This document shows positions 15,232-24,249 of a stretch of DNA of 64,000 nt, piece by piece. The position numbers were made by a program, and so were the translations under genes. Positions within the stretch are counted from its first letter, which is position 1. Every line of letters begins with the position of its first letter. The DNA is from Dyella flagellata. GTDB taxonomy: Bacteria; Pseudomonadota; Gammaproteobacteria; Xanthomonadales; Rhodanobacteraceae. The notes below the pieces were generated by a model. That model made no database searches. It was given only the letters and a program-made list of their open reading frames with translations, and was not told the origin of the DNA. The DNA lies in contig NZ_BSOA01000027.1 of the NCBI RefSeq assembly GCF_030160275.1, positions 1 through 64,000 of the forward strand, given 5' to 3'.

Positions 15232-16473
15232 TCATACCGAGGCAAGCGCATCGGAGGCCAAGCTCTCCGTCACATCGTGATACCACTTGTGCGGGACCAT
15301 TCTTGGGAACAGCGGAATCGAAGGATAGTCAAACTTGTTGGCGGACTCCTCGAAATTGAGCTTGCCCAAGTCGACAGCCTGCAGAAGGCTGTTGAAGGCA
15401 TCCGTGTAGTACAGCGTCTTATTGGTATGGTCACGTACCACCGTCCAGTTGCTCCACTCCCCGAGGGCAGGATGCGCGTCCGGTTCGGATGACTTCGGAT
15501 TGGCCAACAGATAGCCATAAGGCGTACCCATGACGATCTGCACGGCCTGCAATGCAATGTTCACCAGCGCCTGCACCGGCTCCGCATAGTTGTATCCAAC
15601 CCACTTGCCGTTCTTATGCAACCACGGCGCAGGAAGCCATTGGTCACCGTCTTTCGCCAGTTTGCTATACGCATACTGCATGACCGCGGCGCGCACGAAA
15701 CGCGATGCCGAGGTAGGGTCGCCCGGCAAGCCGACCAGCCCGGCCGCCGGTGCCGGATAGGTTGACCCCGAATGCCCCGGGCCAAAAACGGGGCCGAACG
15801 GCGTGAGGTTGCTGTACTGGGCGAGATTGGTTCGCTGCCAGTCATAGCTCGGGGTGTTCGTGAGGACGCCCCCCACCGTGGCACCCAGGCCTCGATGATG
15901 TAATTTGTCATACACCTCATGGGCCTGCCCGAACACTTTCATATGGCCCTGCGCAAACTCGACAACCACGCTCATGCCGGCATGGTCGGTCGCGATGAAA
16001 TGCAGTTCCAGATCCAGGAGTCCCCGGTCATCCAATGCAGGGCCAAACACATGGATCTTGTCGTGGTGCGCAAGCGCGTCTTCCAAGTCGATGACTTTGG
16101 CAAAGTTGCCCAGTACCCATCCGACGAAATCCGCTACACGAAGGTTGGGAACCTCCTCGGACGGCTTCGGATACTCGACCCCCGCAAACCATAGCGCTGC
16201 GCACGATAGCCCCGTTTCGTTGATACCGTCCACGAAAGTCGAAACTTTCTCGAACAACGGGCGCGGCGCGGCGACACCCAGGAAACCGTAACGATTGATC
16301 CACTTGTGCAGCCCGGTTTCGTGGCCGCCGGTTAGCGGAAACGACTGATTGCGCGGAATCTTGTAGATGACGGCTTCATCAAAGCCCGCCAGCTCCATAA
16401 CGCGCGCGCTCACGTGCAGGCGTTCGTGCTTGCCGGGGACCAGCGGCGCTTGGAACAACATGTTCGTGCACAT
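15232..16473 (-). CDS. Choloylglycine hydrolase / linear amide C-N hydrolase family enzyme (Ntn fold)
   Basis: A 413-residue protein. The ATG at 16473 has a strong AAGGAGG site and gives MCTNMLF, placing the nucleophile at Cys2, exposed after Met removal. This is the hallmark of conjugated bile-salt hydrolases and penicillin V acylases. Further family features are SARVMEL, GINETGLSCAALW and NTPSYDWQRTNLAQY. The reaction is hydrolysis of a linear amide such as a bile conjugate, acyl-homoserine lactone or N-acyl amino acid. There is no signal peptide, so it acts in the cytoplasm, and it is longer than the usual 320-350 residues. Substrate unknown. Confidence 0.85.
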   Translation of the reverse strand: MCTNMLFQAPLVPGKHERLHVSARVMELAGFDEAVIYKIPRNQSFPLTGGHETGLHKWINRYGFLGVAAPRPLFEKVSTFVDGINETGLSCAALWFAGVEYPKPSEEVPNLRVADFVGWVLGNFAKVIDLEDALAHHDKIHVFGPALDDRGLLDLELHFIATDHAGMSVVVEFAQGHMKVFGQAHEVYDKLHHRGLGATVGGVLTNTPSYDWQRTNLAQYSNLTPFGPVFGPGHSGSTYPAPAAGLVGLPGDPTSASRFVRAAVMQYAYSKLAKDGDQWLPAPWLHKNGKWVGYNYAEPVQALVNIALQAVQIVMGTPYGYLLANPKSSEPDAHPALGEWSNWTVVRDHTNKTLYYTDAFNSLLQAVDLGKLNFEESANKFDYPSIPLFPRMVPHKWYHDVTESLASDALASV

Positions 16474-16591
16474 CGGGATACCTCCTTGAGATTGAATGAA
16501 CGGAACGGACGGGAGGAGTACGCCACAGGCGCGGGCAATGGACGCTTCCGAAATTCTTCCATCTTCCAAGTGTTTGATAGTGTTCTAGTTG

Positions 16592-17515
16592 TTACTGTCC
16601 CCGCCGCGCCTCGTACGCCATCAACTGGGTGTACGCCAAACGTAACTTTGGTAGTTCCAGTGCTGCCGCTTCGCCGCGCGCCAGCAGGTCGCCGATCACG
16701 TGATCGGCCTCCACCGGACTGCCCTGCTCCAGATCGCGTAGCATCGAGGCGCTCAGCGTTGACCCCGCTTCGGTCAGCATCGTTCGAGAGCGTTGCATGG
16801 CGGCGTCTCCTGGTGCGTACCCATTCGCCTCAGCCACGCGGCGGCATTCCTCAAGCAGATCGAGTATCGCCCGCTCGCCTCCAGGCGCCGCGACGATATC
16901 GCCGATCGGCGCTCGCATCAGGCAGGTAATACCAGCCAGAGCGGCCAGGAATACCCACTTGTTCCACATGTCTTGCAGGATGGTGTTGCTCAGGCGCGAA
17001 TCGAAGCGCGCGTTCGCCATCGCCTGGGCAATGCGTTCCACCCGCGGGGAACGGCCGCCATCGCGCTCGCCGAAACTGAGCCCGGCCGAGGCACCAAGAT
17101 GGCGCACGACACCTTCGGCATCCAGCGTCGCGGGAATGACGCATAGGCCGCCCAGCACACGTCCGGCGCCGAATCGGGCATCGAGCCGATCCAGATGCTG
17201 CATGCCGTTGAGCAAAGGCAGGATGAGCGTCTGCTCGCCTACTGCCGGCGCCATGTCTTGCAAGGCCTGCGGCAAGTGATAAGCCTTGCAGCTGAGCATG
17301 ATCAGGTCGAACGTTTCGTGCAGCGCATCGGCTTGCACGGTCGGCGGGGCCATCAGGCTGGCATCTCCGGCCTGACTGCGGATCTGCAAACCATGTTGCG
17401 CCAACGCCTGCGCGCGCGCCTTGCGCACCAGGAAAGTGACGTCTTGACCGGTCTCCAGCAGCCGACCGCCGAAATAGCCACCGATCGCGCCCGCTCCCAC
17501 TACCAGAATCTTCAT
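16592..17515 (-). CDS. panE: 2-dehydropantoate 2-reductase (ketopantoate reductase) family
   Basis: A 307-residue protein with an N-terminal Rossmann motif VGAGAIGGYFGGRL, the CKAYHLPQAL block with the conserved Lys, and the C-terminal ApbA/PanE helical domain (NKWVFLAALAGITCL, and SSMLRDLEQG-like SASMLRDLEQGSPVEAD). It reduces ketopantoate to pantoate with NADPH in pantothenate synthesis. Paralogues exist in many genomes, so the exact substrate is less certain. It lies 118 bases from the amide hydrolase gene on the same strand and is divergent from the DUF2946 gene. Confidence 0.85.
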   Translation of the reverse strand: MKILVVGAGAIGGYFGGRLLETGQDVTFLVRKARAQALAQHGLQIRSQAGDASLMAPPTVQADALHETFDLIMLSCKAYHLPQALQDMAPAVGEQTLILPLLNGMQHLDRLDARFGAGRVLGGLCVIPATLDAEGVVRHLGASAGLSFGERDGGRSPRVERIAQAMANARFDSRLSNTILQDMWNKWVFLAALAGITCLMRAPIGDIVAAPGGERAILDLLEECRRVAEANGYAPGDAAMQRSRTMLTEAGSTLSASMLRDLEQGSPVEADHVIGDLLARGEAAALELPKLRLAYTQLMAYEARRGQ

Positions 17516-17595
17516 GGCTGGACCGCCCTCACTGGATCAAAGCAGATGCCATCATGAGCACGGCGCGTCTGGATGCAAACGCGGCCACCTGCCAC

Positions 17596-17611
17596 ATGAC
17601 GATTCTGTCAT
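17596..17611. promoter_or_regulatory. Inverted repeat ATGAC-N6-GTCAT upstream of the DUF2946 gene
   Basis: The sequence ATGAC GATTCT GTCAT lies in the panE/DUF2946 divergent region, followed by another TGTCAT. The spacing suits a response-regulator or metal-regulator dimer. It could govern the metal-uptake genes; this is inference only. Confidence 0.35.
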
Positions 17612-17665
17612 TTGCTGTCATCATCTCAAGCGGCCTACGCTAGGCTTGTTCGGTTTGCATCAGGA

Positions 17666-18055
17666 ATGCATGGCGTGTTGAAACGCTCCACCCAGCACAG
17701 ATTCGCAGCATGGCTGGCCTTGGCCGCCATGGCGTTGATCGTGCTGATGCCGGTCGTCTCCCGCGCCATGCCGATGGATGCGGCCATGGCAGGCATGTCG
17801 TCCGGTGCGGATAACGGCTGCACCGTACACCATCATCACCATGGCATGCCGGGCCACCCGGATGATCCCACCGCGCGATGCGGGTATTGCGTGCTGTTTT
17901 CGCATACGCCGGTAGCGGGATTCGGTACACCGGTGATCTTGCCGCCGGCGACTCTCGCTTCGTTTGCACCGCGCACGGCACTGCCGCGTGGTGTTCCGCC
18001 TGCATTGTGGCTGAGTGCCCGTCCACGCGGACCGCCGTTGCTCGCCAACGGCTGA
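17666..18055 (+). CDS. DUF2946 family exported protein, His-rich
   Basis: A 129-residue protein from ATG 17666 (a TTG start 54 bases upstream is possible). An N-terminal membrane or signal segment (LALAAMALIVLMPVVS) is followed by a Met/His-rich stretch (PMDAAMAGMSSG, HHHHHGMPGH) and a conserved CGYCVLFSH. DUF2946 genes commonly sit next to copper-related TonB receptors of the OprC/NosA type, and here too a TonB receptor follows 173 bases downstream. The His and Cys clusters suggest copper or other soft-metal binding in the periplasm. Confidence 0.7.
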   Translation: MHGVLKRSTQHRFAAWLALAAMALIVLMPVVSRAMPMDAAMAGMSSGADNGCTVHHHHHGMPGHPDDPTARCGYCVLFSHTPVAGFGTPVILPPATLASFAPRTALPRGVPPALWLSARPRGPPLLANG

Positions 18056-18228
18056 TCGGGCGGCGCTTGCCGCTGTCTTGAACGTCGATGCATACCGGCG
18101 AGCGCGTCTCGCCGCGCTTCTTGTTCGTCGCTACGGCGCAAGCCGAAGCGACGGCAAGTCGCGTTCCCGGCTGCATCATTCCTCTTGATCGCCGTCTCCA
18201 CCACGGCAAAGCATTCCATCCAAACAAC

Positions 18229-20526
18229 ATGCAACTTACCTACCGCACCCACGCGCTGGCTGCGTTGCCGTTCGCCATGCTCGCGACTTCCATAGCGACG
18301 GCGCAGGACGCTGCCACGATGACGAGCACGTCTCGCCAATCGAACTCTCCAACCACGCTCACCCCCGTCAAGGTCTCCGCCTCCACCCACCTGCCGCCCG
18401 CAGCAGCCCCTGATTTCCCGGCGACCCAGGTTCGCGTGACCGCCGCCGACATCAACGCCACCCTCCATCCGATCGACAGCGAGGACACGGCCAAATACCT
18501 GCCCAGCATTTTCATCCGCAAGCGCAATGCGGGGGATACGCAAGCGGTGATCGCCACTCGCAACTGGGGCCTGAATTCGAGTGCTCGCACCCTGGTATAC
18601 GTGGACGATATTCCGATCTCCGCCCTGATCGGCAACAACAACACCAATGGCGCGCCGCGCTGGGGCATGGTGTCACCGGAGCAGATCGACCACGTCGACA
18701 TGCTGTACGGCCCTTATTCCGCCGCCTATGCGGGCAATTCGATCGGTGGCGTGATGCGCATCGTTACGCGAACGCCAGATAAGCCGGAAATTACAATCCA
18801 GCAGACAGAAGCGATCCAGACCTATAGTTTCTACGGCAGACACGGCAACTACAGCAGCAGCAAAACCAGTGTCAGCGCCGGCGGGCGCAACGGCAAATTT
18901 TCGTGGTTCGTGGGTGCCGACGGCCTCAACAGTTTCAGTGAGCCGCTCAGTTACATCACCAGCGCCGGCACGCCCGCGGGCACCAACGGCAGCATTCCTG
19001 CGCGCAACAAGGTCGGCCAGGCCGCCAACGTGATCGGTGCGGGGGGATTGCTGCATACGCGCCAGCTCAACCTCAACGGCAAGTTCGCCTACGACTTCAC
19101 GCCGTGGTTGCAGGCCGCCTACTGGATAGGTTTCTGGAGCAATCATGGCCAGTCGCGTGTGCAAACCTACCTGAGCGATGCGCAAGGCGCGCCGAGCTAC
19201 GGCAAATCCTCGGCGTTCGCCAGCAACGATTATTTCCTCAGCGCCCATCACCTGATGCAGGCGCTGTCGCTCAAAACGGATACGAAGGGCGATTTCGACG
19301 GCGAACTAGTCATCACGCACTACGACTACATCAAGGACAAGCAGTGGTCGCCAGCCGGCGTGGGTGGCAATGCGACGTTTACACCGAACGGCTTGCTGGC
19401 AAGCTATGGCGGCACCAACTGGTCCACGGCCGACTTGAAGGGCATCTGGAGAACACAGGGCAATGCTGGCGCGCACGAGATTTCCTTCGGCGCACACGCC
19501 GATCAGTACACGCTCGCCAACCCCACCTACAAGCTCGCCGCATGGCAGGATCCATCCAGTGTGACCGGCCTGTACGCCGCAGGCCGCGGCAAGACCACCA
19601 CCGAAGCGCTGTGGCTTGAGGACGCATGGCAGATCGCGCCTGATTGGCTGGCGACCGTCGGTGGCCGCTATGAGAAATGGCACGCTGGCGACGGCTTCAA
19701 TTTCAGCGGCAAGACGGCGCTGCGCCAACCGGGCGAACGGGCGGCCGACTTTTCACCCAAGGCGACGCTGCGCTGGGAGGCGTCCCCGCGCTGGCGCGTC
19801 ACCGCTTCGGTGGCGAAGGCGGTGCGCTTTCCTACGGTTTCCGAGCTGTACCAGCTGGTCGCCACCGGTGCCACGTTCAGCTCGCCTAACCCGGACCTGA
19901 AACCGGAGCGCGACCTCAGCGGTGAACTGGCCGTCGAGCGGGCGCTGGACACAGGCTTCGTGCGCGTGTCGCTGTTCCAGGAGAACACACGCGACGCCAT
20001 GATCAGCCAGACCTCGATCCTGCCCAACTATGCCGTACCGGTCACTTTCGTTACGAACGTGGGCGCAGTGCGCAACCGCGGCATCGAATGGGTGGCTGAT
20101 CGCGACAATACGTTGATCCGGGGGTTGGAGCTTTCCGGCAGCGTCACCTTTGTCGACTCCACCATCCTTTCCAACAACGCATTCGCCAGCGGCACAGGTA
20201 CCACGTCGGATGGCCAGCACGTGCCCTATGTCCCGCGCTGGCGCGCCACCGCTGTTGCTACCTATCGCCCCACTCCCACGTGGGCAATCACTTTGGCGGG
20301 CCGCTACAGCGGCAAGCAGTACTCGACCATGGACAACACCGACAACACGTCCAACGTGTTCGGCGCCTTCGATACCTTCGTGGTGTTCGACCTCAACATC
20401 AACTATCAGATCAACGAGCAGCTGGCGGCCTCGTTTGGCATCGACAACCTCAACGACCGCCGCTATTTCCTCTATCACCCCTTCCCGCAGCGTACCTATG
20501 TCGCCAACCTCAAGCTTCGTCTCTGA
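18229..20526 (+). CDS. TonB-dependent outer-membrane receptor
   Basis: A 765-residue protein; ATG 18229 gives the signal peptide ALAALPFAMLATSIATAQ. The plug domain follows (LVYVDDIPISALI, IDHVDMLYGPYSAAYAGNS, IGGVMRIVTR), then a 22-strand-type barrel with the family block PERDLSGELAVERAL. The C-terminus (YHPFPQRTYVANLKLRL) lacks the usual final Phe. It imports a substrate with TonB-ExbBD energy. Placement between a His-rich DUF2946 protein and a PepSY membrane protein with a Met-rich loop points to a metal or metallophore, possibly copper; ferric siderophores remain possible. It overlaps the next gene by 29 bases. Confidence 0.88.
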   Translation: MQLTYRTHALAALPFAMLATSIATAQDAATMTSTSRQSNSPTTLTPVKVSASTHLPPAAAPDFPATQVRVTAADINATLHPIDSEDTAKYLPSIFIRKRNAGDTQAVIATRNWGLNSSARTLVYVDDIPISALIGNNNTNGAPRWGMVSPEQIDHVDMLYGPYSAAYAGNSIGGVMRIVTRTPDKPEITIQQTEAIQTYSFYGRHGNYSSSKTSVSAGGRNGKFSWFVGADGLNSFSEPLSYITSAGTPAGTNGSIPARNKVGQAANVIGAGGLLHTRQLNLNGKFAYDFTPWLQAAYWIGFWSNHGQSRVQTYLSDAQGAPSYGKSSAFASNDYFLSAHHLMQALSLKTDTKGDFDGELVITHYDYIKDKQWSPAGVGGNATFTPNGLLASYGGTNWSTADLKGIWRTQGNAGAHEISFGAHADQYTLANPTYKLAAWQDPSSVTGLYAAGRGKTTTEALWLEDAWQIAPDWLATVGGRYEKWHAGDGFNFSGKTALRQPGERAADFSPKATLRWEASPRWRVTASVAKAVRFPTVSELYQLVATGATFSSPNPDLKPERDLSGELAVERALDTGFVRVSLFQENTRDAMISQTSILPNYAVPVTFVTNVGAVRNRGIEWVADRDNTLIRGLELSGSVTFVDSTILSNNAFASGTGTTSDGQHVPYVPRWRATAVATYRPTPTWAITLAGRYSGKQYSTMDNTDNTSNVFGAFDTFVVFDLNINYQINEQLAASFGIDNLNDRRYFLYHPFPQRTYVANLKLRL

Positions 20527-21877
20527 ACCGCGCAGTCGGCGGCGCGACACGCACCGCCTGATCTGGCGCTGGCATTTCTATGCTGGATTGTTCTGCCTAC
20601 CGTTCGTGCTGTGGTTGGCGATCACCGGCACGATCTACCTGTTCAAGCCACAGCTGGAGCCCTGGCTGGAACGGCATTACGCAAACGTCACGCATCTGCC
20701 TGCACAAGCACCCTCTGCGCAGGTGGCAGCGGCGTTGCACGCGGTGCCCGGTTCCGTGCTCAATGCCTATGTGCTGCCCGAATCGTCCGAAGCCGCCACG
20801 CGCGTGCTATTGGGGCGTGGCAGCGAGCTGATTCGCGTGTTCGTCGATCCTTCCACCTTGCAGGTACTGAATGTGGTGGGTGAAAACGATCGATTCATGC
20901 GCGTCGTGTTCTATCTGCACGGCGAATTGCTGCTCGGCCGTGGCGGCTCGATCCTGGTGGAACTGGCCGCCTCGTGGACCATCCTGATGCTGCTCAGCGG
21001 CCTGTATTTGTGGTGGCCGCGTAACGCGCGACTGGCCGGGGTACTTTATCCACGGCTTCGGCATGGCAGCCGTGTGTTCTGGCGCGACCTGCATGCGGTA
21101 ACCGGCTTGTGGATTTCGCTGCTGGCGCTGTTCCTGCTGCTGTCCGGCCTGCCATGGACCACCACTTGGGGCGGCACGCTGCGTTCGCTTCGTCATGCGC
21201 TGGTCGCAAACACCACGCCACCGGATTGGACCACCGGCAGTGCCTCGGAACGCGCGCAGATCAGGCTGGCGAACACGCCTTCTTCGAGCGAACACGCCGG
21301 CATGAACATGCCGGGCATGGCCATGGACGATCCGTCCATGGCGGTCGACTATGCACCGATCGATCGGCTGGCTCCCGTGGTTGCAGCGCAACGGCTGGCG
21401 CCGCCCGTACTGATCGCGCCGCCTTCGCAAAAAACACCCCATTGGACGGCGCGCTCCGATACGGACAATCGCCCGCGCCGCAGTGAGCTAATACTCGATG
21501 AGAACACCGGCGCAGTTCTGCAACGCACGACGTTCATGCAGAAGCCATTACTCGATCGCATCATCGGCTACGGCATCGCAATCCATGAGGGTGTGTTGTT
21601 TGCGCCGCTCAACCAGGTGCTCGGCGTGTTCACCGCTTTGGGCCTGATCACGCTGTGTAGCAGCGCAACCGTGATGTGGTGGCGGCGCCGTCCCGCAGGC
21701 GTATTGGGAGCCCCGCCAGCAACCGGCAGCGGCTATCGGCATGTATTGATCGGCCTGCTTGTTTTGCTGGGCTTGCTGTTACCGTTGTTTGGCCTGTCCA
21801 TGCTGTTGGTAGTGTTGATCGAACAAGGTTTCCTGCAACGCTCCAAGCGTGCACGCGCATTTCTTGGACTTTCGTAG
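20498..21877 (+). CDS. PepSY-associated transmembrane protein with Met-rich loop
   Basis: A 459-residue inner-membrane protein. ATG 20498 lies inside the 3' end of the TonB receptor gene and gives an N-terminus leading straight into TM1 (FYAGLFCLPFVLWLAITGTIYLF). Further TMs are near ILVELAASWTILMLLSGLYLWW, LWISLLALFLLLSGLPW, VFTALGLITLCSSATVMWW and HVLIGLLVLLGLLLPLFGLSM. PepSY TM proteins accompany TonB receptors and are thought to reduce or move metal in the inner membrane. A loop encoded at about 21289-21351 is rich in Met/His (HAGMNMPGMAMDDPSMAV), typical of copper sites. The TAG stop lies in the GTAG foot of a REP. Confidence 0.85.
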   Translation: MSPTSSFVSEPRSRRRDTHRLIWRWHFYAGLFCLPFVLWLAITGTIYLFKPQLEPWLERHYANVTHLPAQAPSAQVAAALHAVPGSVLNAYVLPESSEAATRVLLGRGSELIRVFVDPSTLQVLNVVGENDRFMRVVFYLHGELLLGRGGSILVELAASWTILMLLSGLYLWWPRNARLAGVLYPRLRHGSRVFWRDLHAVTGLWISLLALFLLLSGLPWTTTWGGTLRSLRHALVANTTPPDWTTGSASERAQIRLANTPSSSEHAGMNMPGMAMDDPSMAVDYAPIDRLAPVVAAQRLAPPVLIAPPSQKTPHWTARSDTDNRPRRSELILDENTGAVLQRTTFMQKPLLDRIIGYGIAIHEGVLFAPLNQVLGVFTALGLITLCSSATVMWWRRRPAGVLGAPPATGSGYRHVLIGLLVLLGLLLPLFGLSMLLVVLIEQGFLQRSKRARAFLGLS

Positions 21878-21900
21878 GCTGGGATGAAATCCCAGCCTAC
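21874..21900. repeat. Single REP hairpin with GTAG foot
   Basis: GTAGGCTGGGAT (21874-21885) pairs with ATCCCAGCCTAC (21889-21900), a 12-bp perfect hairpin with a three-base loop. It supplies the stop codon (21875-21877) of the PepSY gene. Confidence 0.85.
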
Positions 21901-21989
21901 GCGGGACAACCGCAAGCTGAGCAATCCGCTGACAACGAAAAACAATCGGCGCAAGATGATGCCGTCTTCAGCCTAGCGGATGCAGGACG

Positions 21990-22541
21990 GTGAACGTTAT
22001 GCGATACGGCATCGTGTACAGCTTTGCGCTGCTGCTAACACAGGCCGCGATAGCCGGCGCAGGGCCAATGCGCCCCCATCTGCAGGTCAGTAGCGCCAGT
22101 TTTACGGATGGCGGCAAGATGCCGGCGAAACTCACTTGCGACGGCGCCAACCTTTCGCCTGAGATCCGCCTTCCCGCACCACCCACCGGCACCCGCAGCT
22201 TCGCGGTCGTCGTGGATGATCCGGATGCGCCGGTCGCCTTTGCGCATTGGCTGGCCTATGGCATTGCCGCCAGCACGCGCGAACTGCCCGAAGGCGCATC
22301 CACCTCGTCGCAAAGGCTGGAAGCCGCCGCCGAAGGCATCAACAACTTCGGCCGCATGGGCTATGGCGGCCCCTGCCCGCCGGCGGGCGCGACACATCAC
22401 TATGTATTCCACGTATATGCACTGGATGACATGCCGGCGTTGCCGTCGGGCGCCAGTGCACAACAAGTGTACGATGCCATTCATGGACATGTGCTGGCGG
22501 AGGGCCGCTTCACCGGTATTTACACGCGCGGCGGCGATTGA
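21990..22541 (+). CDS. YbhB/YbcL-type phosphatidylethanolamine-binding (Raf-kinase-inhibitor-like) protein, exported
   Basis: A 183-residue protein from GTG 21990, or ATG 21999 with three fewer residues. The signal peptide is VYSFALLLTQAAIAGAG. PEBP-family blocks are intact: CDGANLSPEIRLPAPP, VVVDDPDAPV, HWLAYGI, NNFGRMGYGGPCPP and HHYVFHVYALD. Bacterial members are periplasmic or cytoplasmic ligand-binding proteins of unclear role. It is monocistronic; the 112 bases upstream contain a REP hairpin. Confidence 0.88.
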   Translation: MNVMRYGIVYSFALLLTQAAIAGAGPMRPHLQVSSASFTDGGKMPAKLTCDGANLSPEIRLPAPPTGTRSFAVVVDDPDAPVAFAHWLAYGIAASTRELPEGASTSSQRLEAAAEGINNFGRMGYGGPCPPAGATHHYVFHVYALDDMPALPSGASAQQVYDAIHGHVLAEGRFTGIYTRGGD

Positions 22542-22591
22542 ATTTTTCCTGATACAACAGGCCTCGAAGTTCCATCTCGATTGACGTTGGC

Positions 22592-23074
22592 CTACGATTT
22601 ACCACCCACCTTCGATGGCGGCAGCACCGTCCCCAACAACGCCAACGCTTGTTCCACGCTGAGCCGCCTGGCGTCTTCGAACACGTCCGCAGGCACCCAT
22701 TGCGGATAGGGCACTTCATGCGCTTCATGATGCCCTTGTGCAGTGTGCTCCTGCCGCACCTGTGCCAGCCGTGCGGGCTCGAAGCGATCGGCCAGCCGGA
22801 CCAGCGCCGGCCATAAGCGCCGGTGCACGAACGTGACTTTGCCATCAACCAGGCGGCAAACAAGAATGTCCGGCGATTCGGCCAGTTGCTGGAGCAATCT
22901 GAAGATCTGATGGCTCTTGGGATGCCCCCACCAGCTGCCCATGACCGGCTCGCCGGCAATGACCTCGACCATGCGTGGTACGGGACCACGCGCCGCGCTG
23001 AGCACGATGCCGTGTTCGCGGACGAAGGCGATGGCCTGTTCGGTGGCGTGGCCAGTCATCGTGTCACAACTCAT
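22592..23074 (-). CDS. Conserved-looking hypothetical protein
   Basis: About 160 residues from ATG 23074 (ATG 23059 possible). It has no signal peptide or membrane helix. Notable stretches are PRMVEVIAGEPVMGSWWGHPKSHQIFRLLQQL and VTFVHRRLWPALVRLADRF. The composition is coding-like and mostly helical, with several His. I do not recognise the family. It is convergent with the PEBP gene and divergent from the alpha/beta hydrolase gene. The GSWWGHP motif would be the best handle for a search. Confidence 0.6.
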   Translation of the reverse strand: MSCDTMTGHATEQAIAFVREHGIVLSAARGPVPRMVEVIAGEPVMGSWWGHPKSHQIFRLLQQLAESPDILVCRLVDGKVTFVHRRLWPALVRLADRFEPARLAQVRQEHTAQGHHEAHEVPYPQWVPADVFEDARRLSVEQALALLGTVLPPSKVGGKS

Positions 23075-23237
23075 CAATGCTTAGCGTGCATACGCCGGAT
23101 TCTGACAGCGCGCGAGCCAGGATGATAATCCCAGCGCTTGCCGTGTGGCACTCCTTTGGCATGTTTTGTTCCAGCCCGAAACATCGGTGATTGATCTCCC
23201 GCTAGCCTGAGCGCACTTTCTCCATACCGGATCAAGC

Positions 23238-24239
23238 ATGCTCGCTTCACTCCTGCTGGCGTTGGCATCCTCCGTGGCAGTTCAAAGCTTTCCGGTCGAC
23301 ACCCGCTTCATCGCAATCCCGGATGCGCCATCACAACGTTTGGCGCTTCATTGCGCCCGGCCCCTCCACAACACGCACAAGAGCGTATTGTTCATTCATG
23401 GATCGAGCTTCCCGACCATGCTGGCCTCCGGCTTCGAATTCGCCCCGGGCGATTCCTGGATCCAATACACGGCACGCCAGGGTTACCTAGCCTGTGGCCT
23501 GGATTTCCTCGGTTTCGGTGCATCCAGCCGGTCTTCGGCCATGACTGGCCCGGCCCATGGCGCGCCGCCAGCCACCGATGCGCAGGCTGCGGCAAGCGAG
23601 ATTGCCCTGGCGGTCGACGAACTTCGCCAGCAACAGGGCATGACGTCGGTTCATATCGTTGCGCATTCATGGGGTACGGTGCCGGCCGCAAGCTTTGCCG
23701 CAAGACACCCGCACGAACTGTCCTCCCTCACCTTGTTCGGCCCGATCGTTCCCGTGCAGACCGACCCCGAAGGCGATGCGGATCACCCCGCCTGGTGGAC
23801 GATTACCGCGCAGCAACGTCTCGAACAGTTGCGCTTCAAGCACATCCTTCCCCCAGGCAAATATCTGCTCGAACACACTGTGAATCAAAGCTGGGCGCCG
23901 GCCTTCGCGGCATCAGCGCCGCATGTGCAAGGCGATCCGGCTGATGCATTGCGCATCCCTTATGGCCCGGTCGTCGACATCGATACCGTTACAGCTGGAC
24001 ACTATCCCTACAACGCCGGCAACGTGACCGTTCCCGTATTTGTTGTGTACGGCAATTACGACCAAGTCGTGGACGATGCCGGCGCCGCCCGCTTTCTTGG
24101 GAAGTTCACAAGCAGCCCACTAAGGTGGCGACTGCGCATCGACGATGGCACCCACGTCATGCACTTGGAAAAAAACCGGCACTCGCTGTACGAAAGCGTG
24201 AATGCCTTTATTCACGCCACCGAAGATACGGCTCAGTGA
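23238..24239 (+). CDS. Exported alpha/beta hydrolase
   Basis: A 333-residue protein with a signal peptide (MLASLLLALASSVAVQSF). The fold markers are FIHGSSFP (oxyanion), the nucleophile elbow HIVAHSWGTVPA (Ser about 143), VYGNYDQVVDD (Asp) and DGTHVMHLE (His), forming a complete triad in order. It is a periplasmic hydrolase of a small ester, lactone or amide; the substrate is unknown. The next gene (ABM protein) starts 10 bases after its stop, so the two are probably one transcription unit. Confidence 0.85.
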   Translation: MLASLLLALASSVAVQSFPVDTRFIAIPDAPSQRLALHCARPLHNTHKSVLFIHGSSFPTMLASGFEFAPGDSWIQYTARQGYLACGLDFLGFGASSRSSAMTGPAHGAPPATDAQAAASEIALAVDELRQQQGMTSVHIVAHSWGTVPAASFAARHPHELSSLTLFGPIVPVQTDPEGDADHPAWWTITAQQRLEQLRFKHILPPGKYLLEHTVNQSWAPAFAASAPHVQGDPADALRIPYGPVVDIDTVTAGHYPYNAGNVTVPVFVVYGNYDQVVDDAGAARFLGKFTSSPLRWRLRIDDGTHVMHLEKNRHSLYESVNAFIHATEDTAQ

Positions 24240-24249
24240 TCCCAAGCTT

